From Cyanobacteria bacterium SIG28 (GTDB taxonomy: Bacteria > Cyanobacteriota > Vampirovibrionia > Gastranaerophilales > Gastranaerophilaceae), in NCBI GenBank assembly GCA_015152525.1, contig SUTU01000006.1:1-39985 (forward strand): 39,985 nucleotides of DNA. Reading direction: 5' to 3'. The notes beneath the pieces are model-generated. The model had not been told where the DNA came from. It saw nothing but the letters and a program-made list of their open reading frames with translations, and did no database searches. This document shows positions 23,286 to 32,902 of this stretch, piece after piece (position 1 is the stretch's first letter; each line of letters opens with the position of its first letter). The position numbers and the translations under genes were made by a program.

Positions 23286-25744
23286 AAATCCATCACATAT
23301 TTGATTTCATCTTCAGTAACGTCAATCACAAATTTGTTAAGTCCTATCCTTATTAAATATCTGGAAGTTTCATCCGATATTTTTTCACTTAACCTTGCTT
23401 GGATTTTTTCGCTTTTTAACGCATCATATTTTTTTATTACAGTTATTTTTTTATTCACATAGCTCAAAACAACATAACCATTTTCACCTTTCGCAAGATG
23501 ACAACCTTTTCTTCTGTCAATCTCAACAGAACTAACCACTACATAAGTTTCACCACCGACTACCATATCTATCTTTTTCTTAGCCGGAGCCGGTTGTTGT
23601 TTTGCACTTGCAGAAACAGGTTTTCTATCAGCTTGTATCGCAGGTCTAAGTTTTTCTTTTTGTGGCATTGCTTGTTTTTGAGGAACAACTCTTTTTAAAT
23701 CAGCTTCCACTGACGGTTTTTGAGCCTGATGTTTTATTTGTGGTTTAACAGGTTGTTTAACTTGAGGTTCCGGTTTTGCCTGTGATTGTTGAGCCTCAAC
23801 TTTCGGCTGTTGTGGAACTGCAGGTTGCGGTTTAATACCCTCTTGATTTGTTAACTGTTTATCCTTTTCTTCAATTGCTTTTTGTGGCTGAGAAACTTCA
23901 TTGTTAGCTGTTTCAGGTTTTTCAATTTGTTCTGTTAAAGATTTTTCGGAAACAATTTCTTCAATTTTTTCTTCTTCAACAACTAATTCGTCTGACAAAT
24001 CTTCAATATCATTTAAGATTTCAAAATCTCTTGTACCGTCATCAAAAGGCTTAAACTCAACATTTAATATGTTATTTAACAAAGCACTCTCATCAACAAC
24101 AACTTCTGGTTTTTCTTCTTTATATTTTTGAGGATTTTTTAAAGCATCTTCCAAATCAGGCAGTTCATCATTTAAACTTAGTTTTTCAACTTCATAGCTT
24201 GTATCAACATATTGAATAGAAGCTGACGGTTTAGATTTGTAAGCGTCTTTATTGTTTATTTCTTTCGATAAATCCGGTAATCCTTCCGCTATTGATAAGG
24301 TGCTTACTTCATAGCCTTCGCTAACATATATAACTTCACTTTGTTTTTTCTCTTGTACTAATTTCCCTTTTGCTTTATTTTCTAAAGCTTCTGATAAATC
24401 CGGTAACATGTCTTTAACATTTAGAGTTAACATAGAAGATTTTTTTCTCAAATGTTCTTTATCTGCTTCAATCTCTTTAGTCATTGTTTGAGTACGTTCA
24501 GGATTTGTTCTTAAATCAGTTACAAAATCACTATCCAACTCAACATGAATAAGATTATTTAAAGCTTCAATATCCTCAGGACTAAATGAAACGTTTCTTT
24601 CTATAGAATATGTTATAATTAAATCTTCTAAAATTTCTTTTTTTGATGGTCTTTTTTTAATAGGATTTGACACTAAATATTTATCAATATTACGGAGTGT
24701 ATCATCATTAATTTCATTATTTAATAACTTATTAATACGCACAGCATCATCATTAGTAAATTTTAAATCAGCATTATTTATTATTTCGTTATATAGTGCC
24801 TCATCATATAGCGGTAAATTCTCTTCGAGAACTTTTTCCGGTTCTATATCTTCATCAAATGAAAAACCTTGCAAAAATTCTTCAAGTGCTAAGTTTTCAT
24901 CATCATCCTCTTCTACTTCTGCTTCCGGATTTTCAACCTGAACCTGTTGCTTGAACAGTTCATCCATATCAACAGCTTTTGCTTTTTCAATAGTTATATT
25001 TTTTTCTTCTTCAAGTTTTCGCAATTTATCTAAATTCGAACTACCGGAAGATTGACTACTAAACCTTGAAATATCACTGTTTTTTCTCTGTACACTAACT
25101 ACAGGTCCTGTTTTACGTGGTTCAGGTTTTGGTTTTTCAGTTTTTTTAGCATCTTTAAAATCAACTTCTATATTATTATTATCACCAACTAAATCATTTA
25201 GTTTATCTCTTCCGTTTTTATACGCAAGAAGAATCAATAACATTACAACCAAAAAACCTAATATTAGCATTAAGTTAAATTGTGTATCTTGACCTGTTAT
25301 AGAATTTAATCCGGACCCGCCTTGTATCGCCGCTTGACCTTGTCCTTGACCTGATAAAAACAGTTGAGCCTTACCATACAAAGCTATTTCAGGGTTTACG
25401 GTTACAGTAATTTTTGTATAACCATCAGCTTCATTAGTATAAGGGAAAGTTTCTATTTTAACATCTTTAACACACCCGCCAACTTTACTTAAATTCGGCT
25501 GTTCTACAACACTATTAACATTAGGTAAATTCAATACATAAGTTTGAGAATTTATTTTGGTTGGAACAACTGCACCTGAATACACATCTTTTGTCTGTAA
25601 AACCATATTTATGCTTTTGTCCTTTCTTGGGACAAAATTTAATTCCATTAAGCTGTTTTTATATCTTTCCGACGCAAAAGAGCCAGCCACAGTAACAACT
25701 GAAGCAAGTACAAGTGCTAAAGTTCTCTTCTTGAAACGTTTCAT
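23279..25744 (-). CDS. FimV-like transmembrane scaffold protein
   Basis: An 821-residue protein with a signal peptide (KRTLALVLASVVTVAGSFAS), an extracytoplasmic beta-rich region (30-130, somewhat AMIN-like), a Gly/Gln linker, and a single transmembrane helix (157-175, LMLILGFLVVMLLILLAY). About 540 mostly acidic cytoplasmic residues follow, including three copies of an L-x4-LPDL-x2-AL-x-N motif (about 440-455, 484-500, 521-540). A Pro/Gln/Lys-rich stretch (630-720) leads to a compact C-terminal domain (about 725-821, starting VVGGETYVVVSSVEIDRR). The layout recalls FimV/TspA, which recruit pilus-regulating chemosensory proteins at the pole, but without clear LysM or TPR motifs. It lies between CheW and a binding protein. 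No ribosome site is visible. The homology is by architecture only. Confidence 0.6.
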   Translation of the reverse strand: MKRFKKRTLALVLASVVTVAGSFASERYKNSLMELNFVPRKDKSINMVLQTKDVYSGAVVPTKINSQTYVLNLPNVNSVVEQPNLSKVGGCVKDVKIETFPYTNEADGYTKITVTVNPEIALYGKAQLFLSGQGQGQAAIQGGSGLNSITGQDTQFNLMLILGFLVVMLLILLAYKNGRDKLNDLVGDNNNIEVDFKDAKKTEKPKPEPRKTGPVVSVQRKNSDISRFSSQSSGSSNLDKLRKLEEEKNITIEKAKAVDMDELFKQQVQVENPEAEVEEDDDENLALEEFLQGFSFDEDIEPEKVLEENLPLYDEALYNEIINNADLKFTNDDAVRINKLLNNEINDDTLRNIDKYLVSNPIKKRPSKKEILEDLIITYSIERNVSFSPEDIEALNNLIHVELDSDFVTDLRTNPERTQTMTKEIEADKEHLRKKSSMLTLNVKDMLPDLSEALENKAKGKLVQEKKQSEVIYVSEGYEVSTLSIAEGLPDLSKEINNKDAYKSKPSASIQYVDTSYEVEKLSLNDELPDLEDALKNPQKYKEEKPEVVVDESALLNNILNVEFKPFDDGTRDFEILNDIEDLSDELVVEEEKIEEIVSEKSLTEQIEKPETANNEVSQPQKAIEEKDKQLTNQEGIKPQPAVPQQPKVEAQQSQAKPEPQVKQPVKPQIKHQAQKPSVEADLKRVVPQKQAMPQKEKLRPAIQADRKPVSASAKQQPAPAKKKIDMVVGGETYVVVSSVEIDRRKGCHLAKGENGYVVLSYVNKKITVIKKYDALKSEKIQARLSEKISDETSRYLIRIGLNKFVIDVTEDEIKYVMDLC

Positions 25745-25745
25745 A

Positions 25746-25759
25746 GTTAATATATTAAC
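25746..25759. promoter_or_regulatory. 14-bp perfect palindrome at the start of the FimV-like gene
   Basis: GTTAATATATTAAC is a perfect dyad one base upstream of the ATG at 25744, where a ribosome site would be expected. A minus-strand TTGTCA, 18 bases, AATAAT promoter could sit just upstream, which would make the palindrome an operator or an initiator-region element. AT-rich palindromes also arise by chance, so this is tentative. Confidence 0.4.
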
Positions 25760-25833
25760 ATAATTATTAAAAAGAATATATCATTTTGACAAAAAATCAT
25801 CAATTTAGAGCATATATTTGTCAGTTTTATAAT

Positions 25834-26829
25834 TTACATATCAGTTATAATAATTTTTTTATCTGAAGAAATATGTTCAATATTTAAAACTGTATACAAA
25901 GTTTTGTTATAAATAAACTCATTTGCATAATAACTTTCAGAACGTTCATTATTTATAGTTTCTTGATAATCAAACAATTCATTTATTTTATCTATCAAAA
26001 GGGCAAGTTTTAATTCATTGCATTTGATTATAATTACAGGTTTTTTATCACTTATAACAGACTCCGGTAAAGACAAGAATTTTTTTAAATTCAATACCGT
26101 AATATAATCACCCCTAAGATTCATAATCCCTTCAATAAAATCCGGCGTTCCCGGAACATTTGTTATTGAAGTATCTTTTAAAACTTCTTTAACATAATCT
26201 AAGGCTATACAATAATAATCATTATTTAGATTAAAAGAAATGTATTTATTTTTAGCATGCAATTCTTCTGAAACCAATCTTAATGAAGATTTTTCAGCAA
26301 TAGATTTTGTCCTTTTAGCCATTATCTTCTTTGATGCTTCATCTTGAGGAAATAAAGCCTGTATATCTACTGTAGAATCTATTGAACTGTGTTGCTTTAA
26401 TAAATTTTCAAGTGCATATATATTAACAATAAAAATTGTTTCATTATTGTATTTGTATAAAGACTCAATTACCATTTTGGCATCAAAAAACGGAATTTGA
26501 TCAACCAAAGCAGAGTCAAAAGGTAAAATACCAATAATCTTATCTGTTATTATCCCAAAAATTACTTCATCTGTTTTTACAATCAAAAGTTCATTATGAG
26601 AATTATAAGGTGTTACATCAATATTGAGATAAAAACGAATATCAACTACATTTATTACAAAGTTGTTATATTTTAACAATCCGACAATATTATTCGGAAG
26701 CTTTTGCGGATAATCTAAAGCCGGAAGTTTCATAATTTCAAGAACGCTTGCCGTATTTATTGCATACTTACTATCACCTACTTGAAAATATAGGTGAGTA
26801 TTTTTCTTTTGCTCTAAGTAATTATTCAT
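25834..26829 (-). CDS. Double-CheW chemotaxis coupling protein
   Basis: A 331-residue protein made of two CheW-like beta-barrel domains (about 10-150 and 190-325), joined by a charged linker. Domain 1 has YFQVGDSKYAINTASVLEIM, NNIVGLLKYNNFVINVVDIR and LLIVKTDEVIFGIITDKI. Domain 2 has YISFNLNNDYYCIALDYVKE, VPGTPDFIEGIMNLRGDYIT and VLNLKKFL, the classic CheW pattern. Domain 2 is closer to consensus. CheW bridges chemoreceptors and CheA at the inner membrane, and a tandem version could alter array geometry. It overlaps the diguanylate cyclase gene upstream by 8 bases (ATGAATAA), so the two are co-translated. Confidence 0.88.
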   Translation of the reverse strand: MNNYLEQKKNTHLYFQVGDSKYAINTASVLEIMKLPALDYPQKLPNNIVGLLKYNNFVINVVDIRFYLNIDVTPYNSHNELLIVKTDEVIFGIITDKIIGILPFDSALVDQIPFFDAKMVIESLYKYNNETIFIVNIYALENLLKQHSSIDSTVDIQALFPQDEASKKIMAKRTKSIAEKSSLRLVSEELHAKNKYISFNLNNDYYCIALDYVKEVLKDTSITNVPGTPDFIEGIMNLRGDYITVLNLKKFLSLPESVISDKKPVIIIKCNELKLALLIDKINELFDYQETINNERSESYYANEFIYNKTLYTVLNIEHISSDKKIIITDM

Positions 26830-28273
26830 GTAAAATAACCCTATTTCTTCCGCTCTCTTTTGCTTTATATAAAGCTTCGTCCGCAGATTTCAACAAATCC
26901 GCCGAACTGTTAAATATCGGATAATTCATCGTTAAACCAATACTTACAGTTACTTTTGCCTTAACACCGTTATAATCAAAATTATATTCCTCAACCATTC
27001 TTCTTAATCTCTGAACAGGAATAGTTGCACCTTCGATATTAGTTTCAGGCATTATCATCACAAGCTCTTCACCGCCGTAACGATATAATAAGTCGGTTTT
27101 ACGAAAAGCTTGTTTCATTAAATCCGCAACAGTTTTTAAGACATAATCTCCATATTGGTGTCCGTAATTGTCATTAACCTTTTTAAAGAAATCAATATCC
27201 AAAATTGCCAATGAAAAATCAGAAGGATGCCTTTTAGTACGGTTAAATTCTTGCTCTAAACTTATTTCAAGCTGACGTCTGTTATACAATCCTGTTAAAC
27301 CGTCAAGAACAGACATAAATTCTTTCTCAGTATATTGATATTTCATTTTAAATATCGCAAGTAGCTCGCTAATCATAATATCAAAATATCTGAATGATGA
27401 ATAATCTATTTCTTGTCGTGTATAAAAACAAATTCCGCCAATAAGTTTTTTATCAAAAATTAAAGGAATAATAATTTTTGAAGTTAAATCCCCAAATTCG
27501 CACTCCAATTCTTTACCCAAAAGCATTCTTACAACTTCAAATTTAGAAGTTTTCATCGTTTTATGCTCTTCCATTTTTCGGAAAAAGTCATAATTAACAT
27601 CTGAAAGCAAACTTTTTGGCAAATTTCTGCCAAGAGTGTCTATATATAAAATATTCTCTGCAAAATCATCAGGTGAAGCAAAATAAATACCTGCAACATG
27701 GTATTCTACAAATGAACTCAAAAGCGAAAACATTTTTTCAACTAATATTCTTTCATAATTCAAAAAGTCGCTTAAGTTTCTAAATTCATTTGAAAAAGTA
27801 CTTTTCATTAACAAATCATTCAAAATAAAATTCAATCTGAATTGCGCTGAATTATCAGCACCGTCTTTTTGAATTAAAGCATTTTTATACTCATCAGTTA
27901 TAGGATATCTTCTGACTGTAGCATTAATATTTGTTGCTAATTCATTAATATCAATAAGTTTGGATAAAAACAATTGCGCACCCGCTTTTTTACCCCAAAA
28001 ACTATCAATTTTATTGTCTAATATTGTCAACAAAATAACCGGAATTTTTTTCGTTTCATCAACATTTTTGATTATTCTGCACAATTGATAACCGTCAATT
28101 GCAGGCATTACAATATCTGACACAACAATATCAGGCGCAGTTGAATACAATTTCCGATAAGCTTCAGAACCGTTTTGAGCAGTTTCTACTTCAAACCCGC
28201 ACTGAACAAGCCCTTCTTCTAAAAATTTAAGTTGAGTTTCATTATCTTCTACTAATAAAATTTTTATTGCCAT
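26822..28273 (-). CDS. Response regulator diguanylate cyclase (REC-GAF-like-GGDEF)
   Basis: A 483-residue protein. The N-terminal receiver has ILLVEDNE, phosphoacceptor D53 (VVSDIVMP) and LLTILD. A middle region (about 150-310) resembles a GAF domain. The C-terminal GGDEF domain starts near 318 with LDGLTGLYNRR, and has ILDIDFFKKVNDNYGHQYGD and active-site GGEEL (about 399-403). An RxxD inhibitory I-site (RKTD) lies five residues upstream, so it should make c-di-GMP and be product-inhibited. Phosphorylation by the neighbouring CheA is the obvious input. It is first in a minus-strand operon with CheW. The ribosome site is weak. An 84-base AT-rich gap separates it from the divergent MCP gene. 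Confidence 0.93.
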   Translation of the reverse strand: MAIKILLVEDNETQLKFLEEGLVQCGFEVETAQNGSEAYRKLYSTAPDIVVSDIVMPAIDGYQLCRIIKNVDETKKIPVILLTILDNKIDSFWGKKAGAQLFLSKLIDINELATNINATVRRYPITDEYKNALIQKDGADNSAQFRLNFILNDLLMKSTFSNEFRNLSDFLNYERILVEKMFSLLSSFVEYHVAGIYFASPDDFAENILYIDTLGRNLPKSLLSDVNYDFFRKMEEHKTMKTSKFEVVRMLLGKELECEFGDLTSKIIIPLIFDKKLIGGICFYTRQEIDYSSFRYFDIMISELLAIFKMKYQYTEKEFMSVLDGLTGLYNRRQLEISLEQEFNRTKRHPSDFSLAILDIDFFKKVNDNYGHQYGDYVLKTVADLMKQAFRKTDLLYRYGGEELVMIMPETNIEGATIPVQRLRRMVEEYNFDYNGVKAKVTVSIGLTMNYPIFNSSADLLKSADEALYKAKESGRNRVILHE

Positions 28274-28357
28274 GTATTCATATATTCCAATTTTTATAGT
28301 TTTAGTATAAAATAATTATATAATAAATGTTAAAAAAAAACTATAGGAGAGAAGAAA

Positions 28358-29404
28358 GTGCTTAATGATTGGAATTTTGGATTGAAACAGAAGTTTAGTA
28401 TAAAATGCAATGTTGATTTGCTTGTATTTTTCATAGTATTTGCAATGTTTGTAGTATTTGCACTAAAACATCATGTCGCACCGCACGAAGTTGTTGGTTA
28501 CTTTACAATAATTCTACTCTTATTCCTATCATCTCATTTAATAACAAAACAATGGATTACAAGAGCTATTAAAAAATCTTTAAACTACCAATCTGACTCA
28601 TTATCAGAAGCAACAGCTGATATAATTAACACTTTAAATTCTCAAAAACAGATACTTGAAGGACTTAATATTAATTCTAAAAATATTTCTTCTTTGATTG
28701 ATAAACTAAAAGGACTTTCAACAGAAGTTTTGGTAACTTCTAAAAACACCGAAAAACAAGTTAATCAGTCTATATTATTCTCTCAAAAAGAACACGAAGC
28801 TATTTCTGCAAATGCTGATAAAATGTTAGTTTTGCGTCAAAAAATTCAAATGATTGCAGAATTAATTCTTGAGCTTTCTGAACACACTCAACAAATCGGC
28901 AGCACAATCAGCGTTGTTGATGATATTGCAGAGCAAACCAACATGCTTGCACTTAACGCTGCTGTTGAAGCTGCTCGTGCAGGTGAACATGGTAAAGGTT
29001 TTGCGGTTGTTGCAGGTGAAATCAGAAAACTTGCAGACGAGTCTAAGCAAGCAATCACAAAAATCACATCTTTAACCAGCAACATTCAATACACTACAAA
29101 TTCAACCGTTATGGCAACAGAAGAAGGTTCTAAAGAAATTGAAAACGTTGTTAAAGATATCAATCTTGTTTCTTCAAATTCAGAAACTCTATTGAGCTTA
29201 ATAACAGATATTTTAGAATCACTTGAACTACTTAATCAAAATGCAGAAAAACAAAACAATATTATTGAAAGACTTAATGTTATTGATGATGAAAGTAAAA
29301 CAATTGCTGAAAATTTATCTCAAATAATGAATACAAATTCGGAAAAACTTACCAAATTAACCAATATATCAAACGAAATAAAAAATTCAGCAATAGAAGG
29401 TTAG
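28358..29404 (+). CDS. Methyl-accepting chemotaxis protein without periplasmic sensor domain
   Basis: A 348-residue receptor. Two transmembrane helices (about 20-37 and 45-62) are joined by a loop of only about 7 residues, so there is no ligand domain and no HAMP. The cytoplasmic coiled coil contains the conserved tip [20 protein letters not shown] (about 190-210), followed by [19 protein letters not shown]. Signals must come through the membrane, the cytoplasmic part or a partner protein; the lipoprotein and FimV-like genes opposite are candidates. It starts at GTG, with AGGAGA 7 bases upstream. The CheA gene begins 5 bases after its stop. Confidence 0.92.
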   Translation: MLNDWNFGLKQKFSIKCNVDLLVFFIVFAMFVVFALKHHVAPHEVVGYFTIILLLFLSSHLITKQWITRAIKKSLNYQSDSLSEATADIINTLNSQKQILEGLNINSKNISSLIDKLKGLSTEVLVTSKNTEKQVNQSILFSQKEHEAISANADKMLVLRQKIQMIAELILELSEHTQQIGSTISVVDDIAEQTNMLALNAAVEAARAGEHGKGFAVVAGEIRKLADESKQAITKITSLTSNIQYTTNSTVMATEEGSKEIENVVKDINLVSSNSETLLSLITDILESLELLNQNAEKQNNIIERLNVIDDESKTIAENLSQIMNTNSEKLTKLTNISNEIKNSAIEG

Positions 29405-29409
29405 AATAA

Positions 29410-32370
29410 TTGAATTTTCAAGATAACGAAAACAATATCCAAGAATTAATGGCGATTTTCCAAACTGAATCGGAAGAAATTTTGGAAAGAATTTTCGAGA
29501 ATTTCTCAGAGCTGGAAAAAACACCTGAAAATAAAGAAGTTGCAGCAACACTTTACCGTGATTTGCACAGCTTAAAAGGTGCTGTGCGTATGGTTGGATT
29601 TAACAACATCCAAACAATTATTCACAAAATTGAAGACATAATGGATAAAGTTAACACTGAAAACAGAATGTTAACTGCAGAAAACTTCACAATAATAAAC
29701 AAAGCTTTATCTATTATTTCAAAATATCTTCAAGATTCGGTTAAAAATCATAGAGAAATAATAGGTGAAGAATATACTTCAACTTTATCTCTCTTAGAAT
29801 TTATTTGCGATGTTGAGTTTGAACAAGAAATTGAAAATAATTTACCTGAAATTATAAATAATGCAGAAAATAGCTCTAATAATAATGAAAGCTTAAGTAT
29901 TTATCAAGAAGAAATAAATATCGCTTTTAATAAAAGTTTTGAAATCATTGACAGTATTGTTCCGGAAGAAGAATCTCAAGACGTTGTAATACTATTGGAA
30001 GAAATCGGAAAAATATATGAATATTTAAAAGACTCCGATTTTTATGAAATAAAAACTTCACTCCAAAATGTTACAACTAAAATAGATTTTGTAATGCATG
30101 CCACTAATACTTTCACAATAACTGAAATCCTTGAATTAAGAAACGAATTAAGTTCGGCTGCTGCTAAATTTAACACTCTTTGTATCGATACTGTTTCTGA
30201 CAATACAACGTTCTTTGAAATAGCAGAAAAAGTAAACATGCTACAAGGAAGCAGTGTTTACGCTAACGAAATTAAAGAAGATGTATTAAAACTAAAAGAC
30301 AATATAGATGATAACAGCATTATTGAAATTATCAATATAATAGTAGAAATTCTTGATTTTATTATCGAAAATTCAGTTCAACTTGAAGATCAAATGACAC
30401 AAACTCTAAAAAGTGGGATTGAATATTGTGCATCACCTAATGAAAGTATTGACGGTGATTTGATTATCCAACAATTGGAAATCATGAAACAGTTACTTGA
30501 ATTAAACTTCAAAAAAGATTCAGGTATTACTGAAATAAAAAATCTGTCAACACAAAGTACAGCTTCTAATAAATCTACAACGACAACTGAAATTAAAACT
30601 TTACACGTTAACGCTCAAAAATTAGATTTATTAGTTAATCAATTAGGCGAATTAATTATCACAAAAATAAAAACAGAAAAAAGATTAGAGAAAATTGATT
30701 CCATAAAAAATGTTAATGAAAATTGCCAAAAAGATTTATTAAAAACATCAAATTATCTAAGATACTATAATCGTAAATACCTTCAAAACGGTCATTCTGA
30801 ACAATATACTTCTGCATTCGTAAAACAAGTATTTTCACTTTTATCAGATATAACTCAGAATGTTTCAAGAACTATTTACGACCTAAATTCACTATATCGT
30901 TCTTCTAAAGAAGATGATATGAAAATGCGTTTAATTATTGATGAAATGGAATCAATGGTTAAAAACATCCGTGTTTTACCTATTTCTACAGTATTTAATT
31001 CTTTTTCCAGAATGGTTAGAGATATTGCATCCGAAAAAGGTAAAGATATTGATTTTGAAATAGAAGGTAAAGATACTTGTGCTGATAAAAAGATTATCGA
31101 AGAAATCAAAACACCTTTAATCCATATTTTACGTAATGCTATTGACCACGGCATTGAATCAAGAGAAGACAGATTAATGGCAGGTAAAAGACCTGTAGGA
31201 AAAATCATTCTTTCTGCTAAACAAGACGATAACAAAGTTATTATAGACGTTGTTGACGACGGTCAAGGATTTAATCTTCAAAAAATCAAGGATAGAGCTG
31301 TATCCAGAGGCTTCTTAACCCAAGAAGATATTGAAACAATGTCAGATGAAGCAATAATGAATATTATTTTCTGGCCAGGATTTACAACAGGTGATTCTAT
31401 CACAAGTATTTCCGGACGTGGTATAGGCTTAGACGTAGTTAAAACAAAAATTTCTCAACTTAACGGTAAAGTTAAAGTAATATCAGAATTTGGTAAGGGC
31501 AGTTGTGTTCATATCGAAATCCCTGTTACATTGACAACTCTAAGAGTTTTCCTTGTAAAAATTTCTGAACAAATTTTTGCTATTCCAATCCAAATGATTA
31601 CAACTTTCATTCTAAAAAAACAAGATGAAATTAAAACTAACAACGGAACCCGTTCAATAGTTTATAACAATAAAATTTTGCCTTTATACTATCTTGCGGA
31701 CATTTTAGGTTTAGAACCTATTCCGAGAGGTGAAAAAGAAACTATTTTGATTATTGAATCCGATGAAAAAAGCATTGGTTTAGTTGTAGATAAATTATTA
31801 GGCGACCAAGATATCTTACAGAAAAAATTATCACCGCCATTATATAAGGTTAAAAACATTTCGGGTATAACTAATTTAGCTTCAGGCGAATTGTGTTTAA
31901 TATTGAACATGCAAGATATTTTGCACCACGATTTCAACAAAGCAATAACAGCAGGCAATTCACCTAAGTTGTTAACAAACGACATCTTAGCATATAAACG
32001 TATTTTGGTTGTTGATGATTCTATGACAACACGTTCAATGATTAAAAATATATTGATGAACCTGGGTTATGGTGTCGATGCGGCACTTGATGCTTCTGAA
32101 GCATTAGTTAAACTTAAAATCAATCATTATGATTTAATTATAACCGATTTAACAATGCCAAAAATTGACGGTTATACTTTTGTTGAACAACTTAAAAACG
32201 ATGAAATGTATATGGATATACCGGTTATTGTTATGTCATCAATAGCACGAGAAACTGCTATGCAAAAGCTTAAAAAATACAAAATAGAAAGTTATATCCA
32301 AAAAGACATATTTAACCAAACTTCATTTGTAGAAAAAATAAAAGAAGTTTTAACTAAATACCATATTTAG
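29410..32370 (+). CDS. cheA: Hybrid CheA histidine kinase with C-terminal receiver
   Basis: A 986-residue CheA. The N-terminal HPt domain has H53 in DLHSLKGAVRMVGF. A long divergent helical region (about 120-395) replaces the usual P2. The dimerisation domain begins near 398 (TLHVNAQKLDLLVNQLGELI). The ATPase has HILRNAIDHGIE (about 572-583), VDDGQGF and SGRGIGLDVV. A CheW-like P5 domain follows (about 710-840), then a full receiver (about 861-986) with ILVVDDSMTTRSMI and phosphoacceptor D near 911 (LIITDLTMPK). The layout is like PilL/ChpA and FrzE. It starts at TTG, with AGAAGG 8 bases before, right after the MCP. It overlaps the convergent coaD by 17 bases, and no separate CheY or CheB is nearby. 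Confidence 0.95.
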   Translation: MNFQDNENNIQELMAIFQTESEEILERIFENFSELEKTPENKEVAATLYRDLHSLKGAVRMVGFNNIQTIIHKIEDIMDKVNTENRMLTAENFTIINKALSIISKYLQDSVKNHREIIGEEYTSTLSLLEFICDVEFEQEIENNLPEIINNAENSSNNNESLSIYQEEINIAFNKSFEIIDSIVPEEESQDVVILLEEIGKIYEYLKDSDFYEIKTSLQNVTTKIDFVMHATNTFTITEILELRNELSSAAAKFNTLCIDTVSDNTTFFEIAEKVNMLQGSSVYANEIKEDVLKLKDNIDDNSIIEIINIIVEILDFIIENSVQLEDQMTQTLKSGIEYCASPNESIDGDLIIQQLEIMKQLLELNFKKDSGITEIKNLSTQSTASNKSTTTTEIKTLHVNAQKLDLLVNQLGELIITKIKTEKRLEKIDSIKNVNENCQKDLLKTSNYLRYYNRKYLQNGHSEQYTSAFVKQVFSLLSDITQNVSRTIYDLNSLYRSSKEDDMKMRLIIDEMESMVKNIRVLPISTVFNSFSRMVRDIASEKGKDIDFEIEGKDTCADKKIIEEIKTPLIHILRNAIDHGIESREDRLMAGKRPVGKIILSAKQDDNKVIIDVVDDGQGFNLQKIKDRAVSRGFLTQEDIETMSDEAIMNIIFWPGFTTGDSITSISGRGIGLDVVKTKISQLNGKVKVISEFGKGSCVHIEIPVTLTTLRVFLVKISEQIFAIPIQMITTFILKKQDEIKTNNGTRSIVYNNKILPLYYLADILGLEPIPRGEKETILIIESDEKSIGLVVDKLLGDQDILQKKLSPPLYKVKNISGITNLASGELCLILNMQDILHHDFNKAITAGNSPKLLTNDILAYKRILVVDDSMTTRSMIKNILMNLGYGVDAALDASEALVKLKINHYDLIITDLTMPKIDGYTFVEQLKNDEMYMDIPVIVMSSIARETAMQKLKKYKIESYIQKDIFNQTSFVEKIKEVLTKYHI

Positions 32371-32833
32371 AAACCAAGTATTCATTTACAACATCAGGCA
32401 CAAATTTAGAAATATCGCCTTTATTAACTAAAACCTCTCTAACCATAGATGATGAGATGTAGTTAAATTCCGGTTTTGTAATCAAAAAAATTGTTTTTAA
32501 ATTTTTATCAAGAGTATTATTTGTTTGAGATAACTGTAATTCGTATTCAAAGTCAAAAGATGTTCTTAATCCTCTTAGAAGAACTTGAGCACCTTTAGTT
32601 TTTGCATAATCTACAGTTAACCCTTGATAAGTATCAACTTCAACATTTGGAAACTTATTTACACATTTTTTTATCAAATCTACACGCTCAGCTATCGGTA
32701 AAAACCCTTCTTTATTAACGTTATAAGACACAGCTATAATAACTTTTTCAAATATTTCCGAACCGCTTTTTAAAATATCTAAATGCCCGTTTGTAAAAGG
32801 ATCAAAACTTCCAGGATATATTGCAATAGTCAT
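32354..32833 (-). CDS. coaD: Phosphopantetheine adenylyltransferase
   Basis: A 159-residue PPAT, the fourth step of coenzyme A synthesis (4'-phosphopantetheine + ATP to dephospho-CoA). The nucleotidyltransferase motif is YPGSFDPFTNGH, with T-x-G-H at 14-17, and ISSSMVRE is the C-terminal ATP-binding motif. RGLRTSFDFEYELQL is also typical. I start at ATG 32833 instead of GTG 32839, because AAGGTG lies 5 bases before it and the protein then begins MTIAIYPG. Its 3' end overlaps the convergent cheA. Confidence 0.96.
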   Translation of the reverse strand: MTIAIYPGSFDPFTNGHLDILKSGSEIFEKVIIAVSYNVNKEGFLPIAERVDLIKKCVNKFPNVEVDTYQGLTVDYAKTKGAQVLLRGLRTSFDFEYELQLSQTNNTLDKNLKTIFLITKPEFNYISSSMVREVLVNKGDISKFVPDVVNEYLVSKYGI

Positions 32834-32902
32834 AAGCACCTTTCTAATTTATTTTTTATTTTTTTTATTATAACATATTTATAGAGTTTAAAGGAGATAT
32901 TA

